From contig PLCS01000008.1 in assembly GCA_003134855.1 (NCBI GenBank), positions 248,001-312,000 of the forward strand: a stretch of DNA of 64,000 nucleotides. Direction: 5' to 3'. Source of the stretch: Acidobacteriaceae bacterium. Lineage in GTDB: Bacteria; Acidobacteriota; Terriglobia; Terriglobales; Acidobacteriaceae. Shown piece after piece: positions 44,719-52,536 of this stretch (position 1 is the first letter of the stretch; every line of letters begins with the position of its first letter). Below the pieces are notes generated by a model. The model searched no databases and had not been told where the DNA came from. It saw only the letters and a program-made list of their open reading frames with translations. The position numbers and the translations under genes are program-made.

Positions 44719-45594
44719 GTGCCGATGCCTTTTTTCACCGCCAACACGATTCCTGCCCTCCGCAACCGCCTCCGCCGCCAGCCGCTGGCCGTGGCGGGCG
44801 TGCTGCTGTTGGCGGCCTTCGTGCTGGGCGGGTTGAGCGCGCCCTGGATTGCGCCCGCGAATCCCGCCGCCATCGACCTAGCACATCGCCTGGAAAGCCC
44901 ATCCGTCGCACACTGGGCCGGAACCGACGAGCTAGGCCGCGACACGCTCTCGCGCCTGCTCTATGGCGCGCGTCTCTCGCTGACCGTCTCCGTCACCGTG
45001 GTCGCGATCTCGCTGGCACTGGGCCTCGCCGTCGGCGGCCTCGCCGGCTACCTGGGCGGCTGGATCGATATTGCTCTGACCACCTTTGCGATGAACACCT
45101 TTCTGGCGCTGCCGGGCATTCTGCTGGCCATCGCCTTTGCCGCCTTCCTGGGGCCCGGCTTCTCCAACCTGGTGCTGGCCTTGGCCATCGGCGGCTGGGC
45201 CGGCTACGCCCGTCTGGTGCGCGCGCAGGTGATGTCTGTGCGCGACCGCGAATACGTCGATGCTGCGCGTGCCCTCGGCGCGAGCGGCCTGCGCATCTTC
45301 TTTCGCCACATCCTGCCGAATATCGTGCAACCGATACTCGTGCAAGCCGCCATCGGCATGGCCGGCGTGATCCTGGCCGAGGCGACGCTCTCCTTTCTCG
45401 GCCTGGGCATTCCCGCCCCCGCGCCCAGTTGGGGAGCGATGCTGAACGATGCGCGGCTGCACTTGTTCGACTCGCCCCACATGGTGCTCTTTCCAGCCGC
45501 CGCTGTGGCCGGCGCGGTTCTGGGCTTCAATTTCATAGGCGACGCGCTGCGCGACCAGCTCGACCCGCGCACCCGGCTGGAGATGGGACTGTAA
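44719..45594 (+). CDS. dppC: Peptide/nickel-type ABC transporter permease, DppC-like
   Basis: The 291-residue permease has the OppC N-terminal segment (ALRNRLRRQPLAVAGVLLLAAFVLGG, then APWIAPANP and HWAGTDELGRDTLSRLLYGARLSL) and the EAA loop VMSVRDREYVDAARALGASGLRIFFRHILPNI. The end NFIGDALRDQLDPRTRLE is the standard DppC finish. It needs a DppB partner, two ATPases and a binding protein. DppB is encoded 3.6 kb away on the opposite strand; the others are not in the window. Start GTG 44719 or ATG 44725, without a good ribosome-binding site, consistent with loss of its original upstream context. Confidence 0.9.
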   Translation: MPMPFFTANTIPALRNRLRRQPLAVAGVLLLAAFVLGGLSAPWIAPANPAAIDLAHRLESPSVAHWAGTDELGRDTLSRLLYGARLSLTVSVTVVAISLALGLAVGGLAGYLGGWIDIALTTFAMNTFLALPGILLAIAFAAFLGPGFSNLVLALAIGGWAGYARLVRAQVMSVRDREYVDAARALGASGLRIFFRHILPNIVQPILVQAAIGMAGVILAEATLSFLGLGIPAPAPSWGAMLNDARLHLFDSPHMVLFPAAAVAGAVLGFNFIGDALRDQLDPRTRLEMGL

Positions 45595-45682
45595 ATCAAA
45601 ATACACCTTGAGGGAATGTTGTCCGTGATCGCCTGACAAGGGAGATAATCCTCCTTGAACGGATGGCTGATATATTGTTGCC

Positions 45683-46717
45683 ATGATGATTGGAACCAAT
45701 ATGATGACTGGTTTCCGGACCGCTGTATCCGCGCATTTGCTGCGCATTGCTTTTATTGCCTTTATTGCGATTCTCCCCGGATGCGTCGCTGCACAAGATG
45801 CGCAAGGCAAGGTCAAGACTGATTCGCTTCAGGTTTACAGTGGAATGTCCTCGCAGAGCGATGAAGCCGGCACTTTGGCTCGCGGCGTTATTGTACGTAT
45901 TCATTATTCGCTCACTAATGACGAAGGCAGTTGGTGCAGCGTTTCCAGCATTGATCCTTCGACTAAAATCGGATTCGTCCGTTGTAATGGGTTGGAAAGG
46001 CAAACCACGCATAGTACCGCGACATCTGCTGGCATGCCAACGGTGCTGCAATCAGACTCCGGTTCTCAGTCATCGTCATCAACGCGCGCACAGAAGGCGT
46101 GGGGACTTGCGGCCTCCGCAATACTGACCGAATTTAATCGCCAACAACATGACACACTTGCTGGTTGGACCATTACGGAGGAACATAAATTACACAGCAG
46201 GCACAGTATGGAAACCTGGTGGAATATCCGGAGCCGCGAGGACCTGCTGAATACTTTTACGTGGCTGGACGATGGAGGACATCGCCAGGAGTTTTCCGCT
46301 CTCGGCGAGCGCGTCTCGCAATTGGAACCGGAAGAATTCAATAAACTCCTCACTCATCTCGATGCGGAGAAAGCGAATAGCCTATTGATAGCCCGACGCT
46401 ACTACCAGAAACTCGGAGAGCAAAGTCTTGTGGGCTGGGATTACGCTCGCTATATTAGCCTCTGCCGCTGGGGCTACGTCGCAGGTTACTTATCCGAAGA
46501 CGAAGCCTGGCAGCGAATCATATATGCTGCTCGCATTCTTCAACGAACTTTCGGTTCGTGGCGGGAGTTGGGCGAAAATTACCTGATTGGCCGCGAGTTC
46601 TGGTCTCTGGCTCAGACGCAGAAAGACGGTCAGGCGATGCGTGCCGCATACGAGAGGTTACTCAGCAACTCCAGCAGCCCGTGGAACCGAATTTCATGGA
46701 CACTTAATCTCGAATAG
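45683..46717 (+). CDS. Exported SH3-like plus DUF1266 protein
   Basis: The hydrophobic leader ends ILPGCVAAQ, a possible lipobox. Residues ~40-105 form an SH3-like segment (VKTDSLQVYSGMSSQSDEAGTLARGVIVRI), followed by a Ser/Thr linker. From ~175 the sequence matches DUF1266: ETWWNIRSREDLLNTFTWLDDGGHRQEF, GWDYARYISLCRWGYVAGYLSEDEAW and FGSWRELGENYLIGREFW. DUF1266 proteins are usually cytoplasmic and of unknown function, so an exported, SH3-linked version is notable. The gene is visibly poorer in G+C than both neighbours, suggesting recent acquisition. It lies 16 bases before the YfcE-like gene. Confidence 0.72.
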   Translation: MMIGTNMMTGFRTAVSAHLLRIAFIAFIAILPGCVAAQDAQGKVKTDSLQVYSGMSSQSDEAGTLARGVIVRIHYSLTNDEGSWCSVSSIDPSTKIGFVRCNGLERQTTHSTATSAGMPTVLQSDSGSQSSSSTRAQKAWGLAASAILTEFNRQQHDTLAGWTITEEHKLHSRHSMETWWNIRSREDLLNTFTWLDDGGHRQEFSALGERVSQLEPEEFNKLLTHLDAEKANSLLIARRYYQKLGEQSLVGWDYARYISLCRWGYVAGYLSEDEAWQRIIYAARILQRTFGSWRELGENYLIGREFWSLAQTQKDGQAMRAAYERLLSNSSSPWNRISWTLNLE

Positions 46718-46733
46718 ACTCTTGAGGTTTCCT

Positions 46734-47195
46734 ATGAAGATCGGCGTTGTCAGCGACACCCACGGCCTCTTCCGCCCCGAGATCAAGCGCGCTCTGAAAG
46801 GTGTCGAGCGCATCCTGCATCTGGGCGACGTGGGCGACATTTCGGTGCTCAAGGAACTGGGCAAGATCGCGCCAGTCACCGCGGTGCGCGGCAACGTGGA
46901 CCGCGAAGGCCCATCGAGCGAGCTGCCGGAGACCGAAGTCGTGCTTATCGCGGACCGATACGTCTACATGCTGCACGATCTGAAGCTGCTGCACCTGGAC
47001 CCGGCGGCGGGAAAGTTTGCCGCCGTGCTCTTCGGCCACACGCATCTACCCAACTTCGACGTTCGCAAGGGCGTGCTCTACTTCAATCCCGGCTCCTGCG
47101 GCCCACGCCGCTTCAAGCTGCCGGTCACGGTGGGCCTGCTCAAAGTCAACAAGGACGGCGAGTTCAAGGCAAAAATAATTCACCTTAAAATGTAA
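46734..47195 (+). CDS. YfcE/MJ0936-like metallophosphoesterase
   Basis: The start is ATG 46734, with TGAGGT upstream; the frame extends back to 46587 within the previous gene. The 153-residue protein shows all calcineurin-like motifs: VVSDTHG, HLGDVGD, VRGNVDRE, ADRYVYMLHD (the usual GHG site is changed to LHD), FGHTHLP and FNPGSCGPRR. YfcE-type enzymes are two-metal phosphodiesterases of unsettled substrate. The replacement at the fourth motif (usually HG) keeps one metal-binding His. Cytoplasmic. Confidence 0.9.
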   Translation: MKIGVVSDTHGLFRPEIKRALKGVERILHLGDVGDISVLKELGKIAPVTAVRGNVDREGPSSELPETEVVLIADRYVYMLHDLKLLHLDPAAGKFAAVLFGHTHLPNFDVRKGVLYFNPGSCGPRRFKLPVTVGLLKVNKDGEFKAKIIHLKM

Positions 47196-47499
47196 CGATT
47201 CCCTCCACGGCCTCACTATCAAGCGTTGCCGGAGTTAGCCTCGCTTGCTCCATCAAGCCGGGCGATCAAGCTGGCTCCCGCAGCACTATAAAAACCAGCC
47301 GCCATCCCGGTTCAGTCCTTACACCTATTACGACTGATTCGGGATGGCCTATACCCCTGACCTCGAACCACGGCAGGGCAATCTGATGAAGCGTGCAACG
47401 CGAACTTCCCCTCCCCGCTCCTCCACTGCAAGCAAGATCGCAGGGCTTGAGTGCGGATTCCCCCAACGCAAGACCGAACACGCAGTATTGGAGAGTCAA

Positions 47500-49113
47500 A
47501 TGACCCAGATTCGCAGCACTTGGACTCTGTCCACCCCCCCGCCATTGACCGGCTTGCTGACAGCGGCCGAATGGTCAGCAGCCGCATCCATGCCCGTCCC
47601 TCTCGGAACCATGATGGTTCAGAACGATGCCACCCATCTATACCTCGGCCTCGACATGACGGGGCAGGCCGGCGTAGCCAACATCAACGACTACTTTCAG
47701 TTCATCGTGGATATCAATGGCAACGGCGTTATCGACGCACATCGCGACAAGGCCTTTGGCATCATTCAGGGCAGCCTCAACAACCTAACCATGGTGTATG
47801 TGCTCGGTCCGAATACAGAGACTGGGGTGCCCCCAGGGCAGGTCATCGCCTCGCAGCTGCAAAGCGGCTTTGGACCGTCGTTGAACGCGGCCGTTCCCCA
47901 CCGGCAGTGGCAGGTCGCGTTTGCTCTCTCGGATCTGGGCATTGACCCCATCGATCCGGCCGGCCCGGCCCCTGTCATCGACTTCGGATTGATGATGGGC
48001 ACTATGGGAGGCGTCGAAGACGAATTGCCCGCGAACGCACTGGGAGATTTTTCCAATCTCAACTCGATTATGCTGGCCTGCGGGCCTGGCTTCCATCAGT
48101 CCGGCGTGGTTGGCCCGGTGATTGCGGCGGTAGGCCTGGTCGGCGTGGGTGAAATTGCATCCGACGGTTACTGCACCATCACCATGCCCTACTACCTCAA
48201 CCCTGATCACGCGTCGTTTTGCGGCACGCTGAATCTGATCGGCAACGTCGCTACCTTGACCCATCTCTATGCGCATGGAGCGCGGAAGTATCAGGTCAGC
48301 CACCGCTATGGCGCCACTGCCGCCGCGGCCGCGGCCGCTCCCGCCAGCCTCATCCTGCAGTCCTGGGCGAATTTCGAGATTGTGGGCGTCAACGACGTCT
48401 GGCAATCCTTTGGCCCGGACGCCAGCGGCCACTACCCGATGGTCGATCCCACCCTCCCCTACACCATCCAGAACCTGCTCTTCCAGTGGACGACAGCGGC
48501 GGAGCCGGACGGCGTGCATCAATTCCAGATCAGCTTCTTCAACGCCGCGAACCACGCGGTTGCGCTGCCTTCCGGCGTCGCCGCGCAGTGGTTGACGCTG
48601 GCGCTGGACAACCAGCCGCCGATTGTGGACCTGATCAATGTTCTCCATGGTGGCGTTGCGGTGGCGCCGTGCGCATTTGTCACTCTGACCTCGCCGACCG
48701 ATGGCGTGCAACTGCAGTTTGAGGCGTATGATCCCGAGGGCGATCTACTTGCTATCTCGTTGATTGCAGAGTGGGGCCACGGGAACGTCTCCAACCCGCC
48801 GATCTACAGCGATAGTTACGCCGCTCACGCCAATCCCGCGCACAATTGGCAAGGTGTTCAGTCGGATACCCGGCCAGCCTCTCCCGCCGTTTGGGTTCCT
48901 CCCGTAACCTGCGCCTATCTCTTCCAGATCGCGGCCTCGACCCGCTCCACCAACGGCTACAGCTACCCGATCATCTCCGCCAGCGACTTCCAGACGGTGA
49001 CGATCATCAAGCCGGGCTCCCCCATCTTTCTGCCCAAGAAGGAGCTCAACTTGGTCCATGCAGCGATAGCCGGCCCGAAAAAGCAACTGGGCCGGACGCC
49101 TGTAAAGAAATGA
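47500..49113 (+). CDS. Large beta-rich protein of unknown function, CBM9/DOMON-like N-terminus
   Basis: The frame opens at 47344, but ATG 47500 has GGAGAG upstream and begins a protein-like sequence. The first ~190 residues (LTAAEWSAAASMPVPLGTMMVQNDATHLYLGLDMTGQ, then YFQFIVDINGNGVIDAHRDKAFGI) resemble CBM9/DOMON-type carbohydrate- or haem-binding sandwiches, with a calcium-like DINGNGVID loop. The remainder (~190-538) is beta-rich with a cadherin-like end (VTLTSPTDGVQLQFEAYDPEGDLLAISL). No signal peptide precedes this start, which is odd for such domains. Followed by a strong terminator. Confidence 0.6.
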   Translation: MTQIRSTWTLSTPPPLTGLLTAAEWSAAASMPVPLGTMMVQNDATHLYLGLDMTGQAGVANINDYFQFIVDINGNGVIDAHRDKAFGIIQGSLNNLTMVYVLGPNTETGVPPGQVIASQLQSGFGPSLNAAVPHRQWQVAFALSDLGIDPIDPAGPAPVIDFGLMMGTMGGVEDELPANALGDFSNLNSIMLACGPGFHQSGVVGPVIAAVGLVGVGEIASDGYCTITMPYYLNPDHASFCGTLNLIGNVATLTHLYAHGARKYQVSHRYGATAAAAAAAPASLILQSWANFEIVGVNDVWQSFGPDASGHYPMVDPTLPYTIQNLLFQWTTAAEPDGVHQFQISFFNAANHAVALPSGVAAQWLTLALDNQPPIVDLINVLHGGVAVAPCAFVTLTSPTDGVQLQFEAYDPEGDLLAISLIAEWGHGNVSNPPIYSDSYAAHANPAHNWQGVQSDTRPASPAVWVPPVTCAYLFQIAASTRSTNGYSYPIISASDFQTVTIIKPGSPIFLPKKELNLVHAAIAGPKKQLGRTPVKK

Positions 49114-49161
49114 AGACAAGGTAGTTGCCCGTAGGATCGCGGGCAAATCAGCCACAAAACT

Positions 49162-49216
49162 CCGCCCCCAACCGCCGTTCGAGGATTGCTCGGACGCGGC
49201 TGGGGCGGGGTTTTTG
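49162..49216 (+). terminator. Rho-independent terminator
   Basis: GC-rich stem ccgcccc...ggggcgg, extended by a weaker aaccgc/gcggct pairing, followed by TTTTT at 49211-49215. It ends the gene at 47500-49113. The complementary strand also shows a short T run, so it may serve the convergent dppB gene as well. Confidence 0.75.
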
Positions 49217-49232
49217 GTCTTCCTACTGCTGA

Positions 49233-50168
49233 TTATCCCCGCATCCTCGGATTCACCCAGCGATAAACTACATCGGTCAGCAGGTTGACGAGCACGTAAG
49301 TCAGGCCGATCGACAGCAGGCAGCCCTGCACCAGCGCATAGTCGCGATTGGAGATGGCGCTGACCGTGAGGCGGCCGAGGCCCGGCCAGCTGAAGATGGT
49401 TTCGGTCACAATCGCCCCAGCCAGCAGCGCGCCGAACTGCAAGCCGACGACGGTGATGATGGGGACCAGCGCGTTGGGCAGCGCATGGCGGCAGACGACG
49501 GCGGTCTCGCTGAGGCCTTTGGCCCTGGCTGTCCGGATGTAATCCTGGCCCAGTTCTTCCAGCATCGCGGTGCGCACCATGCGAGTCAGAATAGCGGCCA
49601 GCGATGCGCCCATCGCAATCGACGGAAGAACAAGATAACGCCAATCGATTGAGGCGCTTCCGCCGGAGTTCGCGCCGGAGACGGGAAGCCAGCCGAGGCT
49701 GATCGAGAAGACCAGAATCAACACCGGGCCCAGCGCCAGACCCGGCACGGAGAGGCCGAAGAGACTGACGACCGAGAGCAGTTGGTCGAGCCAGCGTCCC
49801 CGGTTCACGGCGGCGAGGATGCCGGCGGGCAGCGCCAACAGCAGCCCTAACCCCAATGCTGTCAATGTCAAAGCCAGAGTGTAGGGGTAGCGCGCGGCGA
49901 TCAGGTGCGCCACGGTGTCGTGCAGGCGAATCGAGTTGCCCAGATCGCCATGCAGAACGTCCGCCCAATAGCGCACGTACTGTTGCGGGAGCGGCAGATC
50001 GAGGAAGTATTGATGGCGCAAAGTTGCTGTGTCGGTTGGAGTTGCGCCCTCGCCAAGCATCTGCTGGATGGGGTCGCCGGGAACCAGGTGAATGAGCAGA
50101 AAGACCAGCGAGACCACCAGCCAAACGACCGGAAGGGTGAGCGCGAGGCGGGTGAGGATCGACTTCAT
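49233..50168 (-). CDS. dppB: Peptide/nickel-type ABC transporter permease, DppB-like
   Basis: The 311-residue permease has the DppB/OppB N-terminus (LTLPVVWLVVSLVFLLIHLVPGDPIQQMLGEGA), DLPLPQQYVRYWADVLHGDLGNSI, the EAA loop MLEELGQDYIRTARAKGLSETAVVCRHALPNALVPI and the ending FSWPGLGRLTVSAISNRDYALVQG with VYRWVNPRMRG. It should form a heterodimer with DppC. Normally dppC follows directly on the same strand; here it is 3.6 kb away and inverted. No ATPase or binding-protein genes are present. Confidence 0.92.
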   Translation of the reverse strand: MKSILTRLALTLPVVWLVVSLVFLLIHLVPGDPIQQMLGEGATPTDTATLRHQYFLDLPLPQQYVRYWADVLHGDLGNSIRLHDTVAHLIAARYPYTLALTLTALGLGLLLALPAGILAAVNRGRWLDQLLSVVSLFGLSVPGLALGPVLILVFSISLGWLPVSGANSGGSASIDWRYLVLPSIAMGASLAAILTRMVRTAMLEELGQDYIRTARAKGLSETAVVCRHALPNALVPIITVVGLQFGALLAGAIVTETIFSWPGLGRLTVSAISNRDYALVQGCLLSIGLTYVLVNLLTDVVYRWVNPRMRG

Positions 50169-50189
50169 GGGGCTGGTACAACGATAAAT

Positions 50190-50420
50190 CAGGGATCAGG
50201 GTTCAGGGGTCAGGGATCAGTTTGGGCGATTAAAAGCGGAAGCTACAGGTCACCATTTTTTCATAACTGTGAAGCTATCGTCAGCCGGTTTACCCCCGAA
50301 CTGAGCAGCTACAGGTTATCGGTTTCGGGCAAAGTGGTGATCTGTAGCTGTTCAGTTTTTGTGTATTTGGTGCCGTGCAGCTGTTCACTTTCTGTGAATC
50401 GGCTGCATATCCGTCATTAA
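50190..50420. repeat. Intergenic region with short repeats (CAGGGATCAGGG and AGCTACAGGT motifs)
   Basis: Near 50190-50220 a run of TCAGGG(A/T)-type heptamers occurs, the same family as the larger array at 59110-59182. Further on, AGCTACAGGT appears twice (50241, 50307) with inverted relatives (tgtagctgttca near 50343; gcagctgttcac near 50378). No ORF supported. An A8 run lies near 50421. Confidence 0.5.
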
Positions 50421-50540
50421 AAAAAAGGTGAATCGGAGGAAAGAGATCAGAAACAGGGGTAAGATGCGAAATTTTCACGAAGATTTCTGACTATCATTGG
50501 TCAGTTGTCAGGGGGAATCGCCGGTCCTGGTTCGTGGCAT

Positions 50541-50566
50541 CCCAGGTCCCAAAGGCGGGACCTGGG
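50541..50566. repeat. REP palindrome
   Basis: A perfect 10-bp stem cccaggtccc/gggacctggg with a six-base loop. It belongs to a family (CCCAGGTC core) with copies at 50902 and 51505. Confidence 0.8.
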
Positions 50567-50574
50567 GCGCCCGT

Positions 50575-50700
50575 CTCCAACGCATCTTCAAAAAGCTCCA
50601 TCGCCGCGCCCGTCGACAGGTAGGCCCGACGGCGGAAACAGCCGAAGGTGAGGAAGTGAAACTCCCCTGTTTGCTGATAACGGATGCGCTCGCCTTTCAT
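50575..50700 (-). pseudogene. RAYT (REP-associated tyrosine transposase) N-terminal fragment
   Basis: From ATG 50700 the minus strand encodes MKGERIRYQQTGEFHFLTFG followed by CFRRRAYLSTGAAMELFEDALE, the conserved N-terminus of Y1-type REP-associated transposases. Immediately after this the sequence becomes a REP palindrome (50541-50566), and the catalytic HxH and tyrosine regions are missing. It is flanked by REP copies on both sides, so this is probably the decayed mobiliser of the local palindromes. Confidence 0.72.
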
Positions 50701-50751
50701 ACACTGCGAGAAGACTCCAACCGGGGGCGGTTTGGGCAGCATGGCTTCCAT

Positions 50752-50780
50752 CCCCGGTCCCCAAAAGCGAGGGACCGGGG
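50752..50780. repeat. REP palindrome
   Basis: A perfect 10-bp stem ccccggtccc/gggaccgggg with a nine-base loop. A half copy (gggaccggggccaccc) lies near 50810. Confidence 0.75.
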
Positions 50781-50901
50781 GCACCCTCAGCGTGGTTTGG
50801 TAATCTTACCGGGACCGGGGCCACCCGCCGTAACTGAAGTTCCAGGTTCCCATCACCGAGATAATACCTCTTTAAACGATGCCGGTTGAAGTTCATCGTC
50901 T

Positions 50902-50927
50902 CCCAGGTCTCAGAATCGAGACCTGGG
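50902..50927. repeat. REP palindrome
   Basis: A perfect 10-bp stem cccaggtctc/gagacctggg with a six-base loop, followed by the common tail GCCACCC. It lies just downstream of the CNNM/CBS gene stop. Confidence 0.8.
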
Positions 50928-50974
50928 CCACCCAGATTTATGAATGATCAGACTTGGACCACCCGCCTGCCGGT

Positions 50975-52471
50975 TCAGTTCTTCACGACCGGATCGGATG
51001 CGGACAGAGGCTCTTCCTCCACCGGCTCGACGCGAATTTTGGCGATGCGGCGGTTGTCCATTTCGACGACGGTCAGGCGGCGGCCATCTTGGGTAATGAA
51101 TTCGCCTTCCTTGGGAATGTGGCCGAGGCGCATGAGGAAAAAGCCGGCCAGAGTTTCTACGCCGCCGTCGCGGGGAAGATCCCATTGCATCTGGGTTTCC
51201 AGGTCGCGCAGGTTGACACCGCCATCCATCAGCAGCGCGCCGCTCGTGGTGGTCAGGACGGGCAGCGCGGGCGAGTCGAACTCGTCTTGCAGTTCGCCGG
51301 TCAGTTGCTCGATGGCGTCCTCGGCGGTGACCAGGCCGACCGTGGAGCCGTACTCGTCAACGACGATGGCCATTTGGCGGCGGCGCTGCTGGAAGTCGCG
51401 GATCAGGTCGAGGACGCTCTTGGTCTCAGGGACGACCAGCACGTCGCGCATGATTTGGCGGAGGTTGAGTTCTACGTATGGGGTTGCGCGAAGGTTCTGC
51501 GTTTCCCAGGTCTGAAAATCCAGATCTCCACCCCACGGACTAAGACCTGTCCGTGGGGACCCCGGCAGACCTGGGCCACCCATTTTTTGCGGGTGACTCT
51601 GAAGGCCTGAGCGGTAGAAGATCAGGCGGGCGAGGTCTTTGGAGTAGACGACGCCGACGATGTGCTCGGGGCCGCGGGTTTCGTCGTAGACGGGAACGCG
51701 GGAGTGGAGGCGCTCGATGACCTGGGCGCTGGCCGCTTCGATGGGAAGATTCGAAGGCAGGGAAAAAATCTTCTGGCGCGGGGTCATGATCTCGCGGACA
51801 GGCACGTCATCCAATTCAAGAGCGCGGTGAATAAGCGTCTCCTGGAAGGCGGGCAGAACGCCGAGGCGGCGGGCGGCGGTGGCGATCAGCTTGAGCTCCT
51901 CGGGGGAGTGGACCTGGGCGCGCTCGGTCATGGGAATATCGAAGCCGCGCAGGATGACGGCGGCCGAGCCCTTGAGAAGGCGCACGGCGGGACGGGCCAG
52001 GGCCATGAAGAAGAGCATGGGCGGCGCCACGGCGACGGCGAGGGCCTCGGCGCGGCGCAGGGCGAGCGACTTGGGCACCAGTTCACCGACCACCACGTGG
52101 AAGTAGGTGATGAGGGCGAAGCCAAGCGCGACGGCGGCGACGGCGGCCACGTGGGCATAAGCATGGGCGTGGACCTGGGGCTGGGGCAGAGCGTCGATCC
52201 AGCCTAGAAAGACGGAGGCGGCTAGCGGTTCGCCGATCCAGCCCAGAGCCAGCGAGCAGAGCGTGACGCCGAGCTGCACGGCGGGAAGAAAGTCGTCCAG
52301 ATCGCGTTGCAGGCGGCGAACGGCGCGCGCTCCGGGAACCTGGGCGGCGAGCATCTGCTCGATGCGGGTGTCACGGATGGAGACCAGGGCGAACTCGGCG
52401 GCCACAAAGAAGGCGTTGGCCAGAATGAGCAGGCCCACGGCGACAAATTCGAGCAGGGAGAGACCGTGCAT
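50975..52471 (-). CDS. CNNM/CorC-HlyC family membrane protein with CBS pair, carrying an in-frame REP insertion
   Basis: The N-terminal DUF21/CNNM membrane domain (~1-190; LEFVAVGLLILANAFFVAAEFALVSIRDTRIEQML) is followed by a CBS pair (VPVREIMTPRQKIFSLPSNLPIE and LVVPETKSVLDLIRDFQQRRRQMAIVVDEYGSTVGLVTAEDAIEQ) and a C-terminal CorC_HlyC domain (~400-490). The family is linked to Mg2+ or other cation efflux. Between the two CBS motifs, residues ~290-325 (QKMGGPGLPGSPRTGLSPWG and onward) are encoded by a REP element at 51505-51575, and the frame is kept. The protein is therefore longer than usual at that loop. Confidence 0.9.
   Translation of the reverse strand: MHGLSLLEFVAVGLLILANAFFVAAEFALVSIRDTRIEQMLAAQVPGARAVRRLQRDLDDFLPAVQLGVTLCSLALGWIGEPLAASVFLGWIDALPQPQVHAHAYAHVAAVAAVALGFALITYFHVVVGELVPKSLALRRAEALAVAVAPPMLFFMALARPAVRLLKGSAAVILRGFDIPMTERAQVHSPEELKLIATAARRLGVLPAFQETLIHRALELDDVPVREIMTPRQKIFSLPSNLPIEAASAQVIERLHSRVPVYDETRGPEHIVGVVYSKDLARLIFYRSGLQSHPQKMGGPGLPGSPRTGLSPWGGDLDFQTWETQNLRATPYVELNLRQIMRDVLVVPETKSVLDLIRDFQQRRRQMAIVVDEYGSTVGLVTAEDAIEQLTGELQDEFDSPALPVLTTTSGALLMDGGVNLRDLETQMQWDLPRDGGVETLAGFFLMRLGHIPKEGEFITQDGRRLTVVEMDNRRIAKIRVEPVEEEPLSASDPVVKN
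51505..51575. repeat. Composite REP element inside a coding sequence
   Basis: The outer stem cccaggtctg (51505-51514) pairs with cagacctggg (51566-51575). The inner stem ccccacggac (51531-51540) pairs with gtccgtgggg (51549-51558). Both are perfect 10-bp stems. It is translated in frame within the CNNM/CBS gene. Confidence 0.85.
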
Positions 52472-52536
52472 TACGCTGTGAGGATAGCACTTCGGCGGGG
52501 CAGCTTGTCAGCGGGGCTAGCGGGGTTCGCGGAGGC

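Noticed and set aside
44694..45611. 305-codon plus-strand frame overlapping dppC
   Set aside because: Arg/Pro/His-rich shadow frame; the overlapping frame at 44719-45594 has all DppC motifs.
50190..50490. CRISPR array or leader in the repeat-rich gap
   Set aside because: The repeated words are about 7-12 bases, irregularly spaced, in both orientations, with no 23-40-base direct repeats and no cas genes.
50497..50889. 130-codon plus-strand frame and the 102-codon minus-strand frame at 50588-50896
   Set aside because: They run through REP palindromes and the RAYT remnant in the wrong frame; no protein-like features.
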